Shown: positions 18,066 through 26,999 of the stretch, piece after piece
Layout: every line of letters begins with the position of its first letter
Numbering within the stretch: the stretch's first letter is position 1
Notes under the pieces: model-generated
The model's database searches: none
The model's input: the letters and a program-made list of their open reading frames with translations, nothing else
What the model was told of the DNA's origin: nothing
Assembly (NCBI GenBank): GCA_963790245.1
Contig: CAWBNP010000002.1
Location: 1,178,001-1,242,000, forward strand
Origin: JACCVG01 sp963790245
GTDB lineage: Bacteria > Actinomycetota > Thermoleophilia > Solirubrobacterales > Thermoleophilaceae
Reading direction: 5' to 3'
DNA length: 64,000 nt
Position numbers and translations under genes: made by a program

Positions 18066-19202
18066 TCAAAGCGCAATCTCGACGTCGCCCTCGGGGGCGT
18101 TGACACAGGTACGGACCGCCTCGCCTGCGGAGCCCGACACCTTGCCCGTTCGCAGGTCTCGGATCCGGCCGGAGCGAAGCTCCCCGACGCATGTGTGGCA
18201 GATGCCCATTCGGCATCCATACGGCAGGGTCGCGCCGGCCTCCTCGCCGGCCACGAGGATCGGCTGAGTCCCGTCGCTGCGGGCCTCTACATCGCTGTCG
18301 GTGAAGGAAATCGTCCCGCCCTCGCCATGGTCCGCATCCTCGGAGCCGATGATCGGCTGGAAGCGCTCCATGTGGAGCAGATCGCAGTCGCCATGGCGAT
18401 CCCAGTGCTCGCTCATCGCCTCGAGCATCTCGGCGGGGCCGCTGATGAACGTCTCGCGCTCGCGCCAGTCGGCACACAGCGCGTCGAGTTGCTCCGGACC
18501 CATCCGTCCCATCTCTTCCGTCAGCTGCTCGTGTAGCCGAAAGCCCGCATGGGATGAGGCGAGCCCGCGCAGCTCGGACCCGAAGATCACATCCTCGCTC
18601 CTGCGGGCGGAATGCAGGAGGACGGCATCGGAAAGCGAGCCGCGCCGAGCCAAGGCGCGCAACATGCTCATGATCGGCGTAATACCGCTTCCGGCACTGA
18701 TGAACAGGAACCGTTCGGGCAGCGGATCGGGGAGGACGAAGGTGCCCTCGACATCGCTCAGGCGCACGATCGCTCCGCTCCGTGCCCGGCGGACCAGGAA
18801 CGAGGAGACCTTGCCGGTCTCGACCAGCTTCGGCGTGATCGAGATGCAACCGTCGGGTCGACCCGGGTCAGAGGTCAGCGAGTAGGCGCGCCAGTGGTGG
18901 ATCCCGTCGACGACCATCCCGATCCGGAGGTATTGGCCCGGTTCGTGTCCTCCCCATTCCCAGCCCGGCCTTATGAGGATCGTCGCGGCGTCGGGAGTCT
19001 CTTGCTCGATCCGCTCGATCCGCCCGCGCAGCTCCTGTGTCGACCACAGCGGATTGATCAGCTCGAGGTAGTCGTCGGGCAGCAAGGGGGTGAACATCGA
19101 GCGCAGCAATCGTAGGAGCCGGCGGCGCCATCCGGGGACCTTTGGCCGGGCGCCGCGCTCAGCCATGTTCCGGCGGGCAGTGCTGCTGAGAACGTTCGTC
19201 AA
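18066..19202 (-). CDS. Ferredoxin reductase-type flavoprotein with C-terminal 2Fe-2S domain
   Basis: This 378-residue protein has an FAD domain (about 55-150; RAYSLTSDP), an NAD(P) domain (about 160-275; 'FLFISAGSGITPIMSMLR'), and a plant-type 2Fe-2S domain at the C-terminus with CRMGICHTC and a distal Cys in RTCVNAP. This is the architecture of mycobacterial Rv3230c, which feeds electrons to the DesA3 desaturase. The desaturase lies 19 bp downstream, so the pair likely forms an electron-transfer couple. The start at TTG 19202 is uncertain; ATG 19166 is an alternative. Confidence 0.9.
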   Translation of the reverse strand: MTNVLSSTARRNMAERGARPKVPGWRRRLLRLLRSMFTPLLPDDYLELINPLWSTQELRGRIERIEQETPDAATILIRPGWEWGGHEPGQYLRIGMVVDGIHHWRAYSLTSDPGRPDGCISITPKLVETGKVSSFLVRRARSGAIVRLSDVEGTFVLPDPLPERFLFISAGSGITPIMSMLRALARRGSLSDAVLLHSARRSEDVIFGSELRGLASSHAGFRLHEQLTEEMGRMGPEQLDALCADWRERETFISGPAEMLEAMSEHWDRHGDCDLLHMERFQPIIGSEDADHGEGGTISFTDSDVEARSDGTQPILVAGEEAGATLPYGCRMGICHTCVGELRSGRIRDLRTGKVSGSAGEAVRTCVNAPEGDVEIAL

Positions 19203-19233
19203 CCATCCGTTCTACAAATTACCGGTGGAGGGC

Positions 19234-19239
19234 TAAGCT
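19234..19239 (+). promoter_or_regulatory. -10-like TAAGCT box, leaderless layout
   Basis: TAAGCT ends 6 nt before the GTG at 19246 of the TetR gene, in the short divergent space with the reductase-desaturase operon. Confidence 0.4.
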
Positions 19240-19245
19240 AAACGC

Positions 19246-19908
19246 GTGGCGAGCACCGGGCCGACAGCCATGCGAAAGGTGCGCGAGCGCGATCTCGTCC
19301 TCGCCACCCGGGCGCTCTTTGACGAACGCGGCATGCTCGACGCCCCGATCGAAGAGATCGCCAAGTCGGTCGGGATCGCGCGGGGGCTGATCTACCGCCA
19401 GTTCTCCTCCAAGGAGGAGCTCTTCGTGCTCACCGTCACCGATTACCTCGCCGAGCTCGCCGAAACGCTTGATGCCGCGATCCCCCGCGCTGGTTCCCCT
19501 ATGACCCAGCTGGAGCGGGGGATGAAGGCCTACGCGCTCTTCTGTCAGCGCTACCCCGCCTTTCTCGACAGTTCACTCTCGCTGATGCACCAGCCGGCGA
19601 GCAAACTCCGTGAGATTGTCTCGGAGTCGATCTGGCTTCGCCTCGGGCAGGGCATTGCCCGCTGTGTTGACCCCCTCGTCCAGGTCCTTCGTGACGGCGC
19701 CGAGGCGGGGACCTTCGCGGTCAGCGATCCCGAGTTCATGGCCAACTTTCTATGGACTCAGGTTCAGGGGGCGATGCACCTCGCACGCATCCGTGTCGGC
19801 GTCACACAGGCGGCACCGGGCCTGCCAGAGCTGTTCTCGATAGCGCCCGAGGAGGTCGTGGAGACGTGCGTCGCAAGCGCGCTCGCGACTGTTCGAGCGC
19901 GGCCCTGA
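19246..19908 (+). CDS. TetR-family regulator, divergent from desaturase operon
   Basis: This 220-residue protein has an N-terminal helix-turn-helix (IEEIAKSVGIARGLIYRQF at about 38-56) and a C-terminal ligand domain with the TetR_C pattern (about 90-210). Only 43 bp separate it from the divergent reductase-desaturase operon, so it most likely controls lipid desaturation in response to an acyl-CoA or fatty acid, as reported for other desaturase loci in actinobacteria. An adenylate cyclase gene follows 14 bp downstream. Confidence 0.87.
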   Translation: MASTGPTAMRKVRERDLVLATRALFDERGMLDAPIEEIAKSVGIARGLIYRQFSSKEELFVLTVTDYLAELAETLDAAIPRAGSPMTQLERGMKAYALFCQRYPAFLDSSLSLMHQPASKLREIVSESIWLRLGQGIARCVDPLVQVLRDGAEAGTFAVSDPEFMANFLWTQVQGAMHLARIRVGVTQAAPGLPELFSIAPEEVVETCVASALATVRARP

Positions 19909-19922
19909 GCCCGAGCCCCCTG

Positions 19923-21485
19923 ATGACCCGGGCAGGCCTGCGGCCGACCGTTGCGGCCTTCCTCCAGAGCGACCGAGATGAACAGTCCGGAGCCGATCTC
20001 GGTCGAGCCATCAAGGCAGTCTTGACGGTCGCAGTGGTCGTCACGAACCTGATTGGCGCCGGTGCCGTGCTCGCGGTCATCTATCTGGTGCTGCCGCTGC
20101 CGCTGCTCGACGACGGCGAATATGTGCGTCGGGTCAACGCCGTAGTCGCCGCCGCCTACATCGTGGCGGCGGTGATCGTCGGCGCTCTTGTGGGGCGGCG
20201 GGCGCTAAGGGGGATCGCCGCCTGGCTCGAGTCAAGCCGACCTGCCGACGAGCGCCTGCAGAAGCTGATCGTGACGGCGCCGCTGATTCTGTTCCGGCTC
20301 CAGGTCGCGCTCTGGCTTGGCGCGGCGATCGTGTTCGGCGCGCTCAACCTCGGGCACTCCGTGCCGCTCGCCGCACTCGCGGCATCGACGGTTGCGGTTA
20401 CCGGGGTCACGACCGGCGCCTGCGCGTACCTGCTCGCCGAGCGCATCCTGCGCAAGCCGGCGTCGCGGGCACTTGCCGACGCCGTACCCGAGGGGTTGGC
20501 CGTTCCCGGAGTGGCTACTCGTGCCGTCCTGGCATGGGCGTTTGGGTCCGGTGTCCCCGTTCTCGGGCTCGTGGGGGTCGGAATCGTCGCGCTGGCGGGC
20601 GGCCCTGGGGGCGCGCACCAGCTATCGGTGGCGATCGTCGGGCTGGGCGGCATCGCGATCACGGTCGGGCTGCTCGCCGTTGTGCTCGCCGCCCGCGCGA
20701 CTGCGGACCCGATCGAAGGAGTCCGCCGGGCGCTCGAGAAGGTCCAGCGCGAACAGTTCGATATCCGGGTCCCCGTCTACGACGGGACGCAGATCGGGAA
20801 GCTCCAGCTTGGCTTCAACCGCATGGTCGAAGGCTTGGAGGAGCGCGAGAAGATCCGCTCCGCGCTGGGCATATATGTAGACCCCGACGTCGCCGCACGG
20901 ATCCTGGACGAGGGCGTCGAGCTCGCCGGCGAGGAGGTTGAGGTGACCATCATGTTCCTGGACATCCGAGGCTTCACGGCGTTCGCCGAGCGGGCCTCCG
21001 CGGCGGACGTGGTCGCGGCGGTCAACGCGCTGTTCGAGCAGGTCATCCCGATCATTCAGACTCATGGTGGGCGGGTCGACAAGTTCGTCGGGGACGGGCT
21101 ACTCGCAGTTTTCGGCGCGCCGCGACGGCTCGATCATCATGCCGACGCGGGCCTGAACGCCGCTCTGGAGATTGCCGCCCTGGCAGGGACGGGGACCCTG
21201 TCGTTCGGCGTCGGACTCAACAGCGGCGTGGTGGTGGCCGGGAACGTGGGCGGTGCTGGACGGCTCGAGTTCAGCGTGATGGGAGATACGGTCAACGTTG
21301 CTGCCCGGGTCGAAACCGCCACTCGGGAAACGAAAGACACGCTGCTCATCTCAGGGAGCACCCGCGAGCTTCTGTCAACCGAGCCGGTCGAGTTTGTGGA
21401 GCGGGAAGGTGTCGCGCTCAAGGGCAAGACCTCAGCGGTCCGGCTGTTCGCGCCGGCGAGCGCCAGTGGTGATGGTCACGGGTAA
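19923..21485 (+). CDS. Membrane class III adenylate cyclase with HAMP domain
   Basis: The start is ATG 19923, just after the TetR stop; 520 residues. About six membrane helices (about 30-260) precede a HAMP linker (about 260-315; RATADPIEGVRRALEKVQ) and a class III cyclase domain (about 345-510). Catalytic features are complete: metal Asp in FLDIRGFTAF, the second metal Asp and adenine-selecting Lys in DKFVGDG, and Asp, Asn and Arg in MGDTVNVAARVE. The predicted reaction is ATP to cAMP. The arrangement resembles mycobacterial Rv1318c-type cyclases. Confidence 0.9.
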   Translation: MTRAGLRPTVAAFLQSDRDEQSGADLGRAIKAVLTVAVVVTNLIGAGAVLAVIYLVLPLPLLDDGEYVRRVNAVVAAAYIVAAVIVGALVGRRALRGIAAWLESSRPADERLQKLIVTAPLILFRLQVALWLGAAIVFGALNLGHSVPLAALAASTVAVTGVTTGACAYLLAERILRKPASRALADAVPEGLAVPGVATRAVLAWAFGSGVPVLGLVGVGIVALAGGPGGAHQLSVAIVGLGGIAITVGLLAVVLAARATADPIEGVRRALEKVQREQFDIRVPVYDGTQIGKLQLGFNRMVEGLEEREKIRSALGIYVDPDVAARILDEGVELAGEEVEVTIMFLDIRGFTAFAERASAADVVAAVNALFEQVIPIIQTHGGRVDKFVGDGLLAVFGAPRRLDHHADAGLNAALEIAALAGTGTLSFGVGLNSGVVVAGNVGGAGRLEFSVMGDTVNVAARVETATRETKDTLLISGSTRELLSTEPVEFVEREGVALKGKTSAVRLFAPASASGDGHG

Positions 21486-21542
21486 CAGGACGGGTCATGG
21501 GATCACGGCCGGCGATCGGCGCGGCTGAGGTCGCCGCGCTCC

Positions 21543-21548
21543 TAGACT
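21543..21548 (+). promoter_or_regulatory. -10-like TAGACT box, leaderless layout
   Basis: TAGACT ends 6 nt before the ATG at 21555; no good ribosome-binding site lies between. Confidence 0.45.
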
Positions 21549-21554
21549 CCACCC

Positions 21555-22871
21555 ATGGGGAGGCATCAGAATCTTCGCCGCGCGTTCTACGCGGCGGCGC
21601 TGGCGACAGCGGCGCTGACGGCACACGCGAGCGCCGCTGGCGGCGTCGAGGGGGCCGCTGACAAGGCCGACTCTCCACAGCCCGCGCTTGCCCTCCAATA
21701 CGAACTCTCTAGCGACGTCGGCTATCGCGATGCGCCGTGGGTCGGGACTCACAATTCGTTCAACAGCCCCGTCGAGGTCGGCCCGACGCTTTCGGCCGGA
21801 GACTCCAATCAGCAGCTGAAGATCGTCGATCAGCTCGACCTCGGGGTCCGCAGCATCGAGCTCGACCTGCACTACTTGCTTCGACCGGGCCCGGGCGGGC
21901 GGGCGGTAGTCGTCTGCCACGGCCGCGGGCAGTCACAAGCTCACGCCGGCTGCACGACCGAGCCGACCCTCGATCAGATCCTGGATCCGATCGTCGCTTG
22001 GCTTCGCGATCGCGCGCATCGCGCCGAGGTGATCAACGTCCACCTCCAAGATGAGCTCGAAAGTGCCGCGGGCTACGACGCCGCCGCGAAGATCCTGAAG
22101 CAGAAGCTCGGAGGGCTCCTCTACGCACCGTCGCCTTCCCCCGGTGGTGGCTGCGCCGCGCTGCCGCTAGATCTGAGCCGCGATGACGTCCGCGCGGACA
22201 AGGCTCAGGTCGTCCTGGTCAGTGACTGTGGTCCGGGAAGCGGCTGGCCCACGGCCGTTTTCGACTGGGGTGAGGCCCACGTCGAAGGTCGTCCACTCGA
22301 CTACCGCGATTACCCGGCGTGCGACCAGGAGCTGCCGCGCTCGACTTATGACGGGAAGATGGTCCGCTACTTCGAGGACAGCACGGGGCTAACCGAGGGG
22401 GCCTCCGGAGTTGGCGCCGCCGATAAACGCGACAGGATCACCGCCGAGACGGCGGCCCGGATGGCTCGCTGCGGGGTTGATCTCATCGATCTCGACCAAC
22501 TCGTGCCAGAGGACCCTCGCCTCGAAGCGCTTGTGTGGAGCTGGGCACCGGGTGAGCCCAGCAGCGGCGGCTGTGCCGTGCAGCGGATAAGCAAGGCACT
22601 TCCCTTCGGGCGCTGGCGCTCAACGCGCTGCCGAGGCAAACGGGCGATCGCCTGCCGCAGGAGCAACCGCGAGTGGGTTCTCGGCGCTCGCGCGACTTCG
22701 GGCGGGCGGGCCCGGGCCGCCTGCAGAAAGCGAAACGCCGAGTACGCCGTGCCGCGGTCCGGTTACGAGGTTCAGCTCCTGCGTGAGCGGATGGCGCGTC
22801 AGGGCACACGATCGGTTTGGCTCGGCTACCGCAAGAAGAACAGCGGGTGGAGGGCGCTCGACCGGCGCTGA
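21555..22871 (+). CDS. Secreted PI-PLC-like phosphodiesterase with C-type-lectin-like tail
   Basis: This 438-residue protein has a signal peptide (about 1-28, ending ASAAG). The central TIM-barrel region has the PI-PLC X-domain features: a first His in WVGTHNSFNS (about 74), 'LDLGVRSIELDLHYL', and a second His in VVCHGRG. The last 110 residues (from about 325) have spaced cysteines and a WVLG..C..GYEVQLL..WLGY pattern resembling a C-type-lectin-like fold, suggesting carbohydrate or surface binding. It probably acts outside the cell on phosphodiester headgroups; the substrate is unproven. Confidence 0.75.
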   Translation: MGRHQNLRRAFYAAALATAALTAHASAAGGVEGAADKADSPQPALALQYELSSDVGYRDAPWVGTHNSFNSPVEVGPTLSAGDSNQQLKIVDQLDLGVRSIELDLHYLLRPGPGGRAVVVCHGRGQSQAHAGCTTEPTLDQILDPIVAWLRDRAHRAEVINVHLQDELESAAGYDAAAKILKQKLGGLLYAPSPSPGGGCAALPLDLSRDDVRADKAQVVLVSDCGPGSGWPTAVFDWGEAHVEGRPLDYRDYPACDQELPRSTYDGKMVRYFEDSTGLTEGASGVGAADKRDRITAETAARMARCGVDLIDLDQLVPEDPRLEALVWSWAPGEPSSGGCAVQRISKALPFGRWRSTRCRGKRAIACRRSNREWVLGARATSGGRARAACRKRNAEYAVPRSGYEVQLLRERMARQGTRSVWLGYRKKNSGWRALDRR

Positions 22872-23035
22872 GGCGCCCCCCTCCCTGACTCCGCTGAGAC
22901 TGCGGGAAAGAGCGGCAACCATCACGCGATCGCCGGCCTTAAACGTCGTTGATGTCCTCGGCACCGTCGGCATTGCTATCAGTCACGCTTACCCCCTAAC
23001 GGTTCTCGAGCCTTTGACCTGACGACGGCCTTCGC

Positions 23036-23521
23036 TCAGGCGGCGAGCAGCGCGTCCATCTGGCCCACGGCCATGCTGATGCCCTCTTCCGCACCCATGT
23101 CCAGGAGCTCCTGCATCTCTTCCCTGGATTCGTTCATCGAGCGCATCTCCATCCGGGTGCCGCCCTCGTGCTCGGAGAACGTGACGATCATGGTGCCGAT
23201 GGGCTTGTCCTCGTCCGGGATGCCGTTCTCGTCGGCAAACCCGTCCCGGACCTCTAGCCTGGATGGTGCTTCCACCGAGGTGACCTTCCAGAAGCCGTAG
23301 TGCTTCTGGCCCTCCGGGCTTGTCATGAAATAGGTCATGTCGCCGCCGGGCTCAAGCTCGTGCTTGTCGAAGGTCGCGGGATAGCCCGGGGGGCCCCACC
23401 ACTTCTCTAGCTTGCGCGGATCGGCCCAGAGGTCCCAGACCTGTTCGGCCGTCGCTTTGAAGTCGGCGATCACGGTCAGGGTGAGGCTGTCGAAGTCCTT
23501 GTCGATGCTGGTGACGCTCAT
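23036..23521 (-). CDS. AHSA1/SRPBCC-domain protein
   Basis: This 161-residue protein has the AHSA1-like START fold (VIADFKATAEQVWDLWADP at about 17-35, then KLEKWWGP, and MIVTFSEHEGGTRMEM near 111). It starts in an ATGA overlap with the upstream ArsR regulator. ArsR-AHSA1 pairs are widespread in actinobacteria; the AHSA1 partner probably binds a small hydrophobic ligand. Enzyme activity is not evident. Confidence 0.87.
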   Translation of the reverse strand: MSVTSIDKDFDSLTLTVIADFKATAEQVWDLWADPRKLEKWWGPPGYPATFDKHELEPGGDMTYFMTSPEGQKHYGFWKVTSVEAPSRLEVRDGFADENGIPDEDKPIGTMIVTFSEHEGGTRMEMRSMNESREEMQELLDMGAEEGISMAVGQMDALLAA

Positions 23522-23892
23522 CCGCGGCTTCCTTTCGTTGGTTCCTGGTCTTGTCCATCGACCGGCCCTGCCAGCAGCGCCGACATCCGGTCAACCCGCC
23601 GACGCCAGTCCAGCTCGAGCTGATCGAGCACTTCACGGGCCCGGCCGATCGCGGCGGGCTCGGTTCGCACGAGTTGCTCGCGCCCACGCCGCTCCTTCGT
23701 CACCAGGCCGGCACGCTCCAGTACCGCCACGTGCTTCTGGACTGCGGCGAAGCTCATGGGGTAGGAGTCGGCTAGTCGCGAGACCGATGGCTGCTCCCCG
23801 AGGCAGCGCCGCAGGACGTCGCGCCGGGTGGCGTCGGAGAGCGCGTGAAAAAGGTGGTCGGCGTTCTGGGATCCGAGCTTATCTACAACCAT
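23518..23892 (-). CDS. ArsR-family transcriptional regulator
   Basis: The start is placed at ATG 23892 (124 residues), the normal length for this group. The winged helix-turn-helix spans about 10-85 with recognition region SYPMSFAAVQKHVAVLERAG. It lacks the CxC metal motif of classic ArsR/SmtB, so it is probably not a metal sensor. It is translationally coupled to the AHSA1 gene. An imperfect palindrome overlaps its start codon, consistent with autorepression. Confidence 0.88.
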   Translation of the reverse strand: MVVDKLGSQNADHLFHALSDATRRDVLRRCLGEQPSVSRLADSYPMSFAAVQKHVAVLERAGLVTKERRGREQLVRTEPAAIGRAREVLDQLELDWRRRVDRMSALLAGPVDGQDQEPTKGSRG

Positions 23893-23901
23893 TCGATTGT
23901 A
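23884..23901. promoter_or_regulatory. Palindromic operator overlapping arsR start codon
   Basis: TACAACCATTCGATTGTA has perfect TACAA/TTGTA arms and one mismatch in the next two bases. It includes the ATG of the ArsR gene (23890-23892). The TACAAC-type half-site is common for non-metal ArsR regulators paired with AHSA1 genes. Confidence 0.65.
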
Positions 23902-24064
23902 TGTTAGCGGACCGGCCCGGTGACGGTTCTCCAAGCGCGTCGCCTTGTCCTCGCTGATGGTCGTCAGCTCTCGACACGTAGACGGCGGGAACGTAGACTC
24001 AGGCCAGAGCACCCGGCCGGCAACCCCTAAGCAGCACGGATCTCGTGCGCCGAGGAGGCGGAAG

Positions 24065-25273
24065 ATGCGAAACCGATCAGCCAGGTTGAGGGCGGTCCTC
24101 GCGGTGAGCGCATCCGGCGCCGCACTCGCGACCGCCGTTCCCGTCGGCGCACAAGTCGCGCCTTGCAGCGCACCTCCCTCAAGCGCGCCGAGTGGCTCCC
24201 AGACATTCAGCTATTCGGGCAAGTCCCAGTTCTTCACCGTTCCACGGGGCGTCACGAGCCTCCGCGCGGAGGTCGAGGGCGCACACGGCGGGCAGGAGGG
24301 CCCGACGGCTCCGGGCGGAGCAGCCGGAGGCGTTGACGCGGTCGTCCCCGTTGATCCCGGCGAATGCCTGACGGTTCGCACCGGGCTATTCACGATCGGG
24401 TCGGGCGCGCTCGGTGGAGGATTCTCGCGCGGCGGCTCGCACGGGACCGTCCCCGATGGCCCCGACATCACCTTTGGGCACTCGGCCGGGGCCGGCGGAG
24501 GGTCAAGCGCACTCCTGCGTGGCCCGAACCCGCTCGTCGTAGCAGGTGGCGGTGGCGGTGGCGGTGGCGACGATGGCGTTGGCGACGGCGGTTACGGCGG
24601 ACCGGGCGGCTCAGGCGGGGCTACGGCCGGAAATGGCAAACGCGGAACGGACGGCACCACCGACGATGGTGGTGGTGGTGGCGGGGGGGGCGACCGCAGC
24701 TCACCGACTGGCGGCGGAGGTGACGACGGCGATGGCGACGGCGGCGCCGGTGGTGGCGGCGGCGGCGGATTGCTCGGAGGAAGTGGCGGCAGCAATGGCG
24801 GTGACGGCGGGGGTGGTGGCGGCGGCGGCGGAGCTGGTTCCTCCGGCGCCCCGGCTGCGCAGGTCAGCCCCCATTTCTTCACGAGCGGGCGCGAGTGCCC
24901 GCGGACGCGGGTACTGGGAACCTGCCACGGGGCGGTCACGCTCGTCTGGTCGAGCACGCCGGGACCCATCGCCCCGGCCCGGCCCGCGGTTCGCATTCTC
25001 TCGACGAGCCTCGATCGCCTGCTCGATGACGGGTTGCCGGTCAGCCACGCTTCGAGTGGCGGACCACTTCAGCTCGAGCTGCATCTGCGCGGCGACGGGT
25101 CCAGACAACCTGCGGTGACAGAGACCGTCGAATCGGACAGCAGCCGCAACAGGCTGAGCCTCGAGCCGACAAATGCCGTAAAGCGCCTGCTCTCCGATGA
25201 GTCGCTCGTCGAACTTAGACTCCGGAGCGAGCACAGGGACGGAGTCATGAAGCAGCGACTGCTGCTGCGCTGA
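24065..25273 (+). CDS. Secreted glycine-rich protein
   Basis: The start is ATG 24065 with a GGAGG-type site; 402 residues. A signal peptide (about 1-30, ending VGAQV) precedes a beta-rich domain (about 45-85; 'FTVPRGVTSLRAEVEGAHG'), then a region of about 170 residues dominated by glycine runs (about 90-265), and a polar C-terminal 110 residues (ILSTSLDRLLDDGLP...). The 'VPxGVTSL..EVEGAxGG' start is typical of bacterial glycine-rich surface proteins. No enzyme motif. Likely an extracellular or wall-associated structural protein. Confidence 0.7.
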   Translation: MRNRSARLRAVLAVSASGAALATAVPVGAQVAPCSAPPSSAPSGSQTFSYSGKSQFFTVPRGVTSLRAEVEGAHGGQEGPTAPGGAAGGVDAVVPVDPGECLTVRTGLFTIGSGALGGGFSRGGSHGTVPDGPDITFGHSAGAGGGSSALLRGPNPLVVAGGGGGGGGDDGVGDGGYGGPGGSGGATAGNGKRGTDGTTDDGGGGGGGGDRSSPTGGGGDDGDGDGGAGGGGGGGLLGGSGGSNGGDGGGGGGGGGAGSSGAPAAQVSPHFFTSGRECPRTRVLGTCHGAVTLVWSSTPGPIAPARPAVRILSTSLDRLLDDGLPVSHASSGGPLQLELHLRGDGSRQPAVTETVESDSSRNRLSLEPTNAVKRLLSDESLVELRLRSEHRDGVMKQRLLLR

Positions 25274-25490
25274 CGGGGTTCGAGTAGCTTCGCCGCATGC
25301 GTCTCGGCGTCGGTCATCTTCGTGGCTAGCCAGGGCCGCCTCGACAAGTGGCTTCCCGGAGATCCCGCGCGATAGTCAGGCGATGGTCCGAATTCCCTGG
25401 CGCCGGGCTGTTTCGCGGATGTCGCCAGCGGGCCGGCCAGGGCGCCGCTCGCCGACCTGCCACGAAAGCCCCTGCACACGCGCACTTCAA

Positions 25491-25579
25491 CGGAGGGGGA
25501 GGGATTCGAACCCTCGAAGGAGCCTAAACCCCTTAACGGTTTTCGAGACCGCCCCGTTCAACCACTCCGGCACCCCTCC
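25491..25579 (-). tRNA. tRNA-Ser(CGA)
   Basis: A minus-strand cloverleaf of 89 nt: acceptor GGAGGGG/CCCCTCC with discriminator G, T-arm GAGGG-TTCGAAT-CCCTC, and a long variable arm typical of type II tRNAs. The anticodon loop CTCGAAA gives anticodon CGA (complement at 25543-25545), reading UCG. CCA is not encoded. Confidence 0.93.
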
Positions 25580-25651
25580 AGGTGCCCTCGGCGACCGCTG
25601 TGAACGGCCGCATCGGGACGAGCAAGGCTAGCGGTCTGACCCTGGTCGGTG

Positions 25652-26983
25652 TCAGTCGCTCGCTGCGGTCGGCAGCTCGAAGGCGAGCTGCGAGCGAGCG
25701 ACCTTCGGCGCCTCGATCCCGATCCGCCGGGTGATCGCCCAAAGGCGGGCGAGTTCGGGGAAGAGGACCGGCTTTCCGCTTGTGATCAACGCGGCCGAGA
25801 TCGCGCGCTCGGGGTCGGCCCAGCCGAAAATATTGGTGAAGCCGAGATGTCCGAAAGCGAGCTCGGTGTCAGGGCCCCAGAGGCTCATCGCCTGGGCGCC
25901 GAGGATGAAACCGTTGCCGTGGCGCAGCGGCGCGCCGAGCGTGAAGTCGAACTGGCGGTAGGTCTGCTCCGTGATCGCCCGGCGGATCGTGCGGGGGTCG
26001 AGGATTCTGGTGCCATCGAGCTCGCCCCCCGCGCGCAGCAGCTCGAAGAACCGCGACAGCTCGTTTCCGGTCGTAACGACGTTGCCGGCGGGAACGATCG
26101 CCGTCAGGAAACGCGGGTCGTTTGAGACCCGCACGACCTCGTCGAGCGGAGCGCCGAGTGCCCGGGCGAGCAGTGTGGAGGCCGGGGGCAGGAGCGGAGC
26201 ACCGGTCGCGTAGCTGAGCCCGACCTTCCCCACGTCCTCGGGCGAGACGCCGTAGTTGCCCCAGCGAAACCCGAGCGGATCGAGGATCTCATCGGCCAAC
26301 AGCGCCCGGATGTCCTTGCCCGTAGCGCGTCGCGCGACCTCGCCGAGGATGAATCCGCCCGAGATCGCGTGGTAGGAGAGCAGCTTGCCCGGCCGGGAGA
26401 GCGGCTTGGCGTCACAGAGGACGTCGAGGATCAGCTGCTCGTCGTCGATGTTGTCCAGGTCGAGCACCTTTCCCGGAAGGTTCGGCACCCCGGCGCGATG
26501 TGAGAGGACGTGCTCGATCGTGATCGCGTCCTTACCGTGGGTCCCGTACTCGGGGATGTACTCGGCGACCCGATCGGCGATGTGGAGCTTGCCCTGCTGG
26601 TCGAGCAGGTGGATGACGGTCGCGGTGATCGCCTTGGCGGCCGAGAAGATCACGAACGGGGTATCCGGCGTCGCGACCTCGGCCCCCTCCCCGCCCTCGC
26701 CCGGCCCGTTGCCACGCGAGTGGCCGATCGAGCGGTCGATCAGGACCTCGCCGTCGCGGCGCAGGCAGAGCTGGATCGCCGGATGGGCGCCGCTGCGATA
26801 GAGCGACTCGACCGCCTTCCAGATCCGCTCGACGCCGTCCTCGGTCATCCCGCCGTAGGAGGGATCGACCTCCTCGCCGAAACGGGTCACCGATTCGAGG
26901 TCGCGCGGAACGTCGATCCGCCGCAGCGGGTCGGGCACGAGCGGCAGACGGGGCAGGCTGGGGACGCGCCTCACCGGCGGCAC
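25652..26983 (-). CDS. Serine beta-lactamase-fold hydrolase (class C/EstB type)
   Basis: This 443-residue protein has the SxxK nucleophile motif in 'FVIFSAAKAITATVIHLL' (about 112-129) and the Tyr of the second motif in LLSYHAISGG (about 202-211, YxN replaced by YHA). This pattern marks esterase/beta-lactamase-like hydrolases (EstB, LACTB types) rather than true class C beta-lactamases. No signal peptide, so it is probably cytoplasmic. GTG 26983 is used; GTG 26974 fits a leaderless TAGTGT box better. Confidence 0.87.
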   Translation of the reverse strand: MPPVRRVPSLPRLPLVPDPLRRIDVPRDLESVTRFGEEVDPSYGGMTEDGVERIWKAVESLYRSGAHPAIQLCLRRDGEVLIDRSIGHSRGNGPGEGGEGAEVATPDTPFVIFSAAKAITATVIHLLDQQGKLHIADRVAEYIPEYGTHGKDAITIEHVLSHRAGVPNLPGKVLDLDNIDDEQLILDVLCDAKPLSRPGKLLSYHAISGGFILGEVARRATGKDIRALLADEILDPLGFRWGNYGVSPEDVGKVGLSYATGAPLLPPASTLLARALGAPLDEVVRVSNDPRFLTAIVPAGNVVTTGNELSRFFELLRAGGELDGTRILDPRTIRRAITEQTYRQFDFTLGAPLRHGNGFILGAQAMSLWGPDTELAFGHLGFTNIFGWADPERAISAALITSGKPVLFPELARLWAITRRIGIEAPKVARSQLAFELPTAASD

Positions 26984-26991
26984 ACTATTCT
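26982..26991. promoter_or_regulatory. Overlapping divergent -10 boxes
   Basis: TATTCT on the plus strand (26986-26991) ends 8 nt before GTG 27000. TAGTGT on the minus strand (26982-26987) ends 7 nt before GTG 26974. The two boxes share two bases, so RNA polymerase could not occupy both at once. Confidence 0.5.
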
Positions 26992-26999
26992 CCCCGGCC

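Noticed and set aside
19203..19245. Possible TetR operator in the reductase/TetR divergent gap
   Set aside because: No convincing inverted repeat beyond 4-5 bp could be found in the 43 bp.
24540..24840. Dense short repeats, considered as a CRISPR or satellite array
   Set aside because: The repeats are GGC/GGT glycine codons of a secreted glycine-rich protein; there is no constant spacer length.
25383..25631. Plus-strand 82-codon ORF spanning the tRNA-Ser(CGA) gene
   Set aside because: It covers an intact minus-strand tRNA and has no ribosome-binding site or family signature.
25652..26983. Beta-lactamase resistance gene
   Set aside because: SxxK is present, but the YxN motif is YHA and there is no signal peptide; this fits an esterase-like member of the fold.
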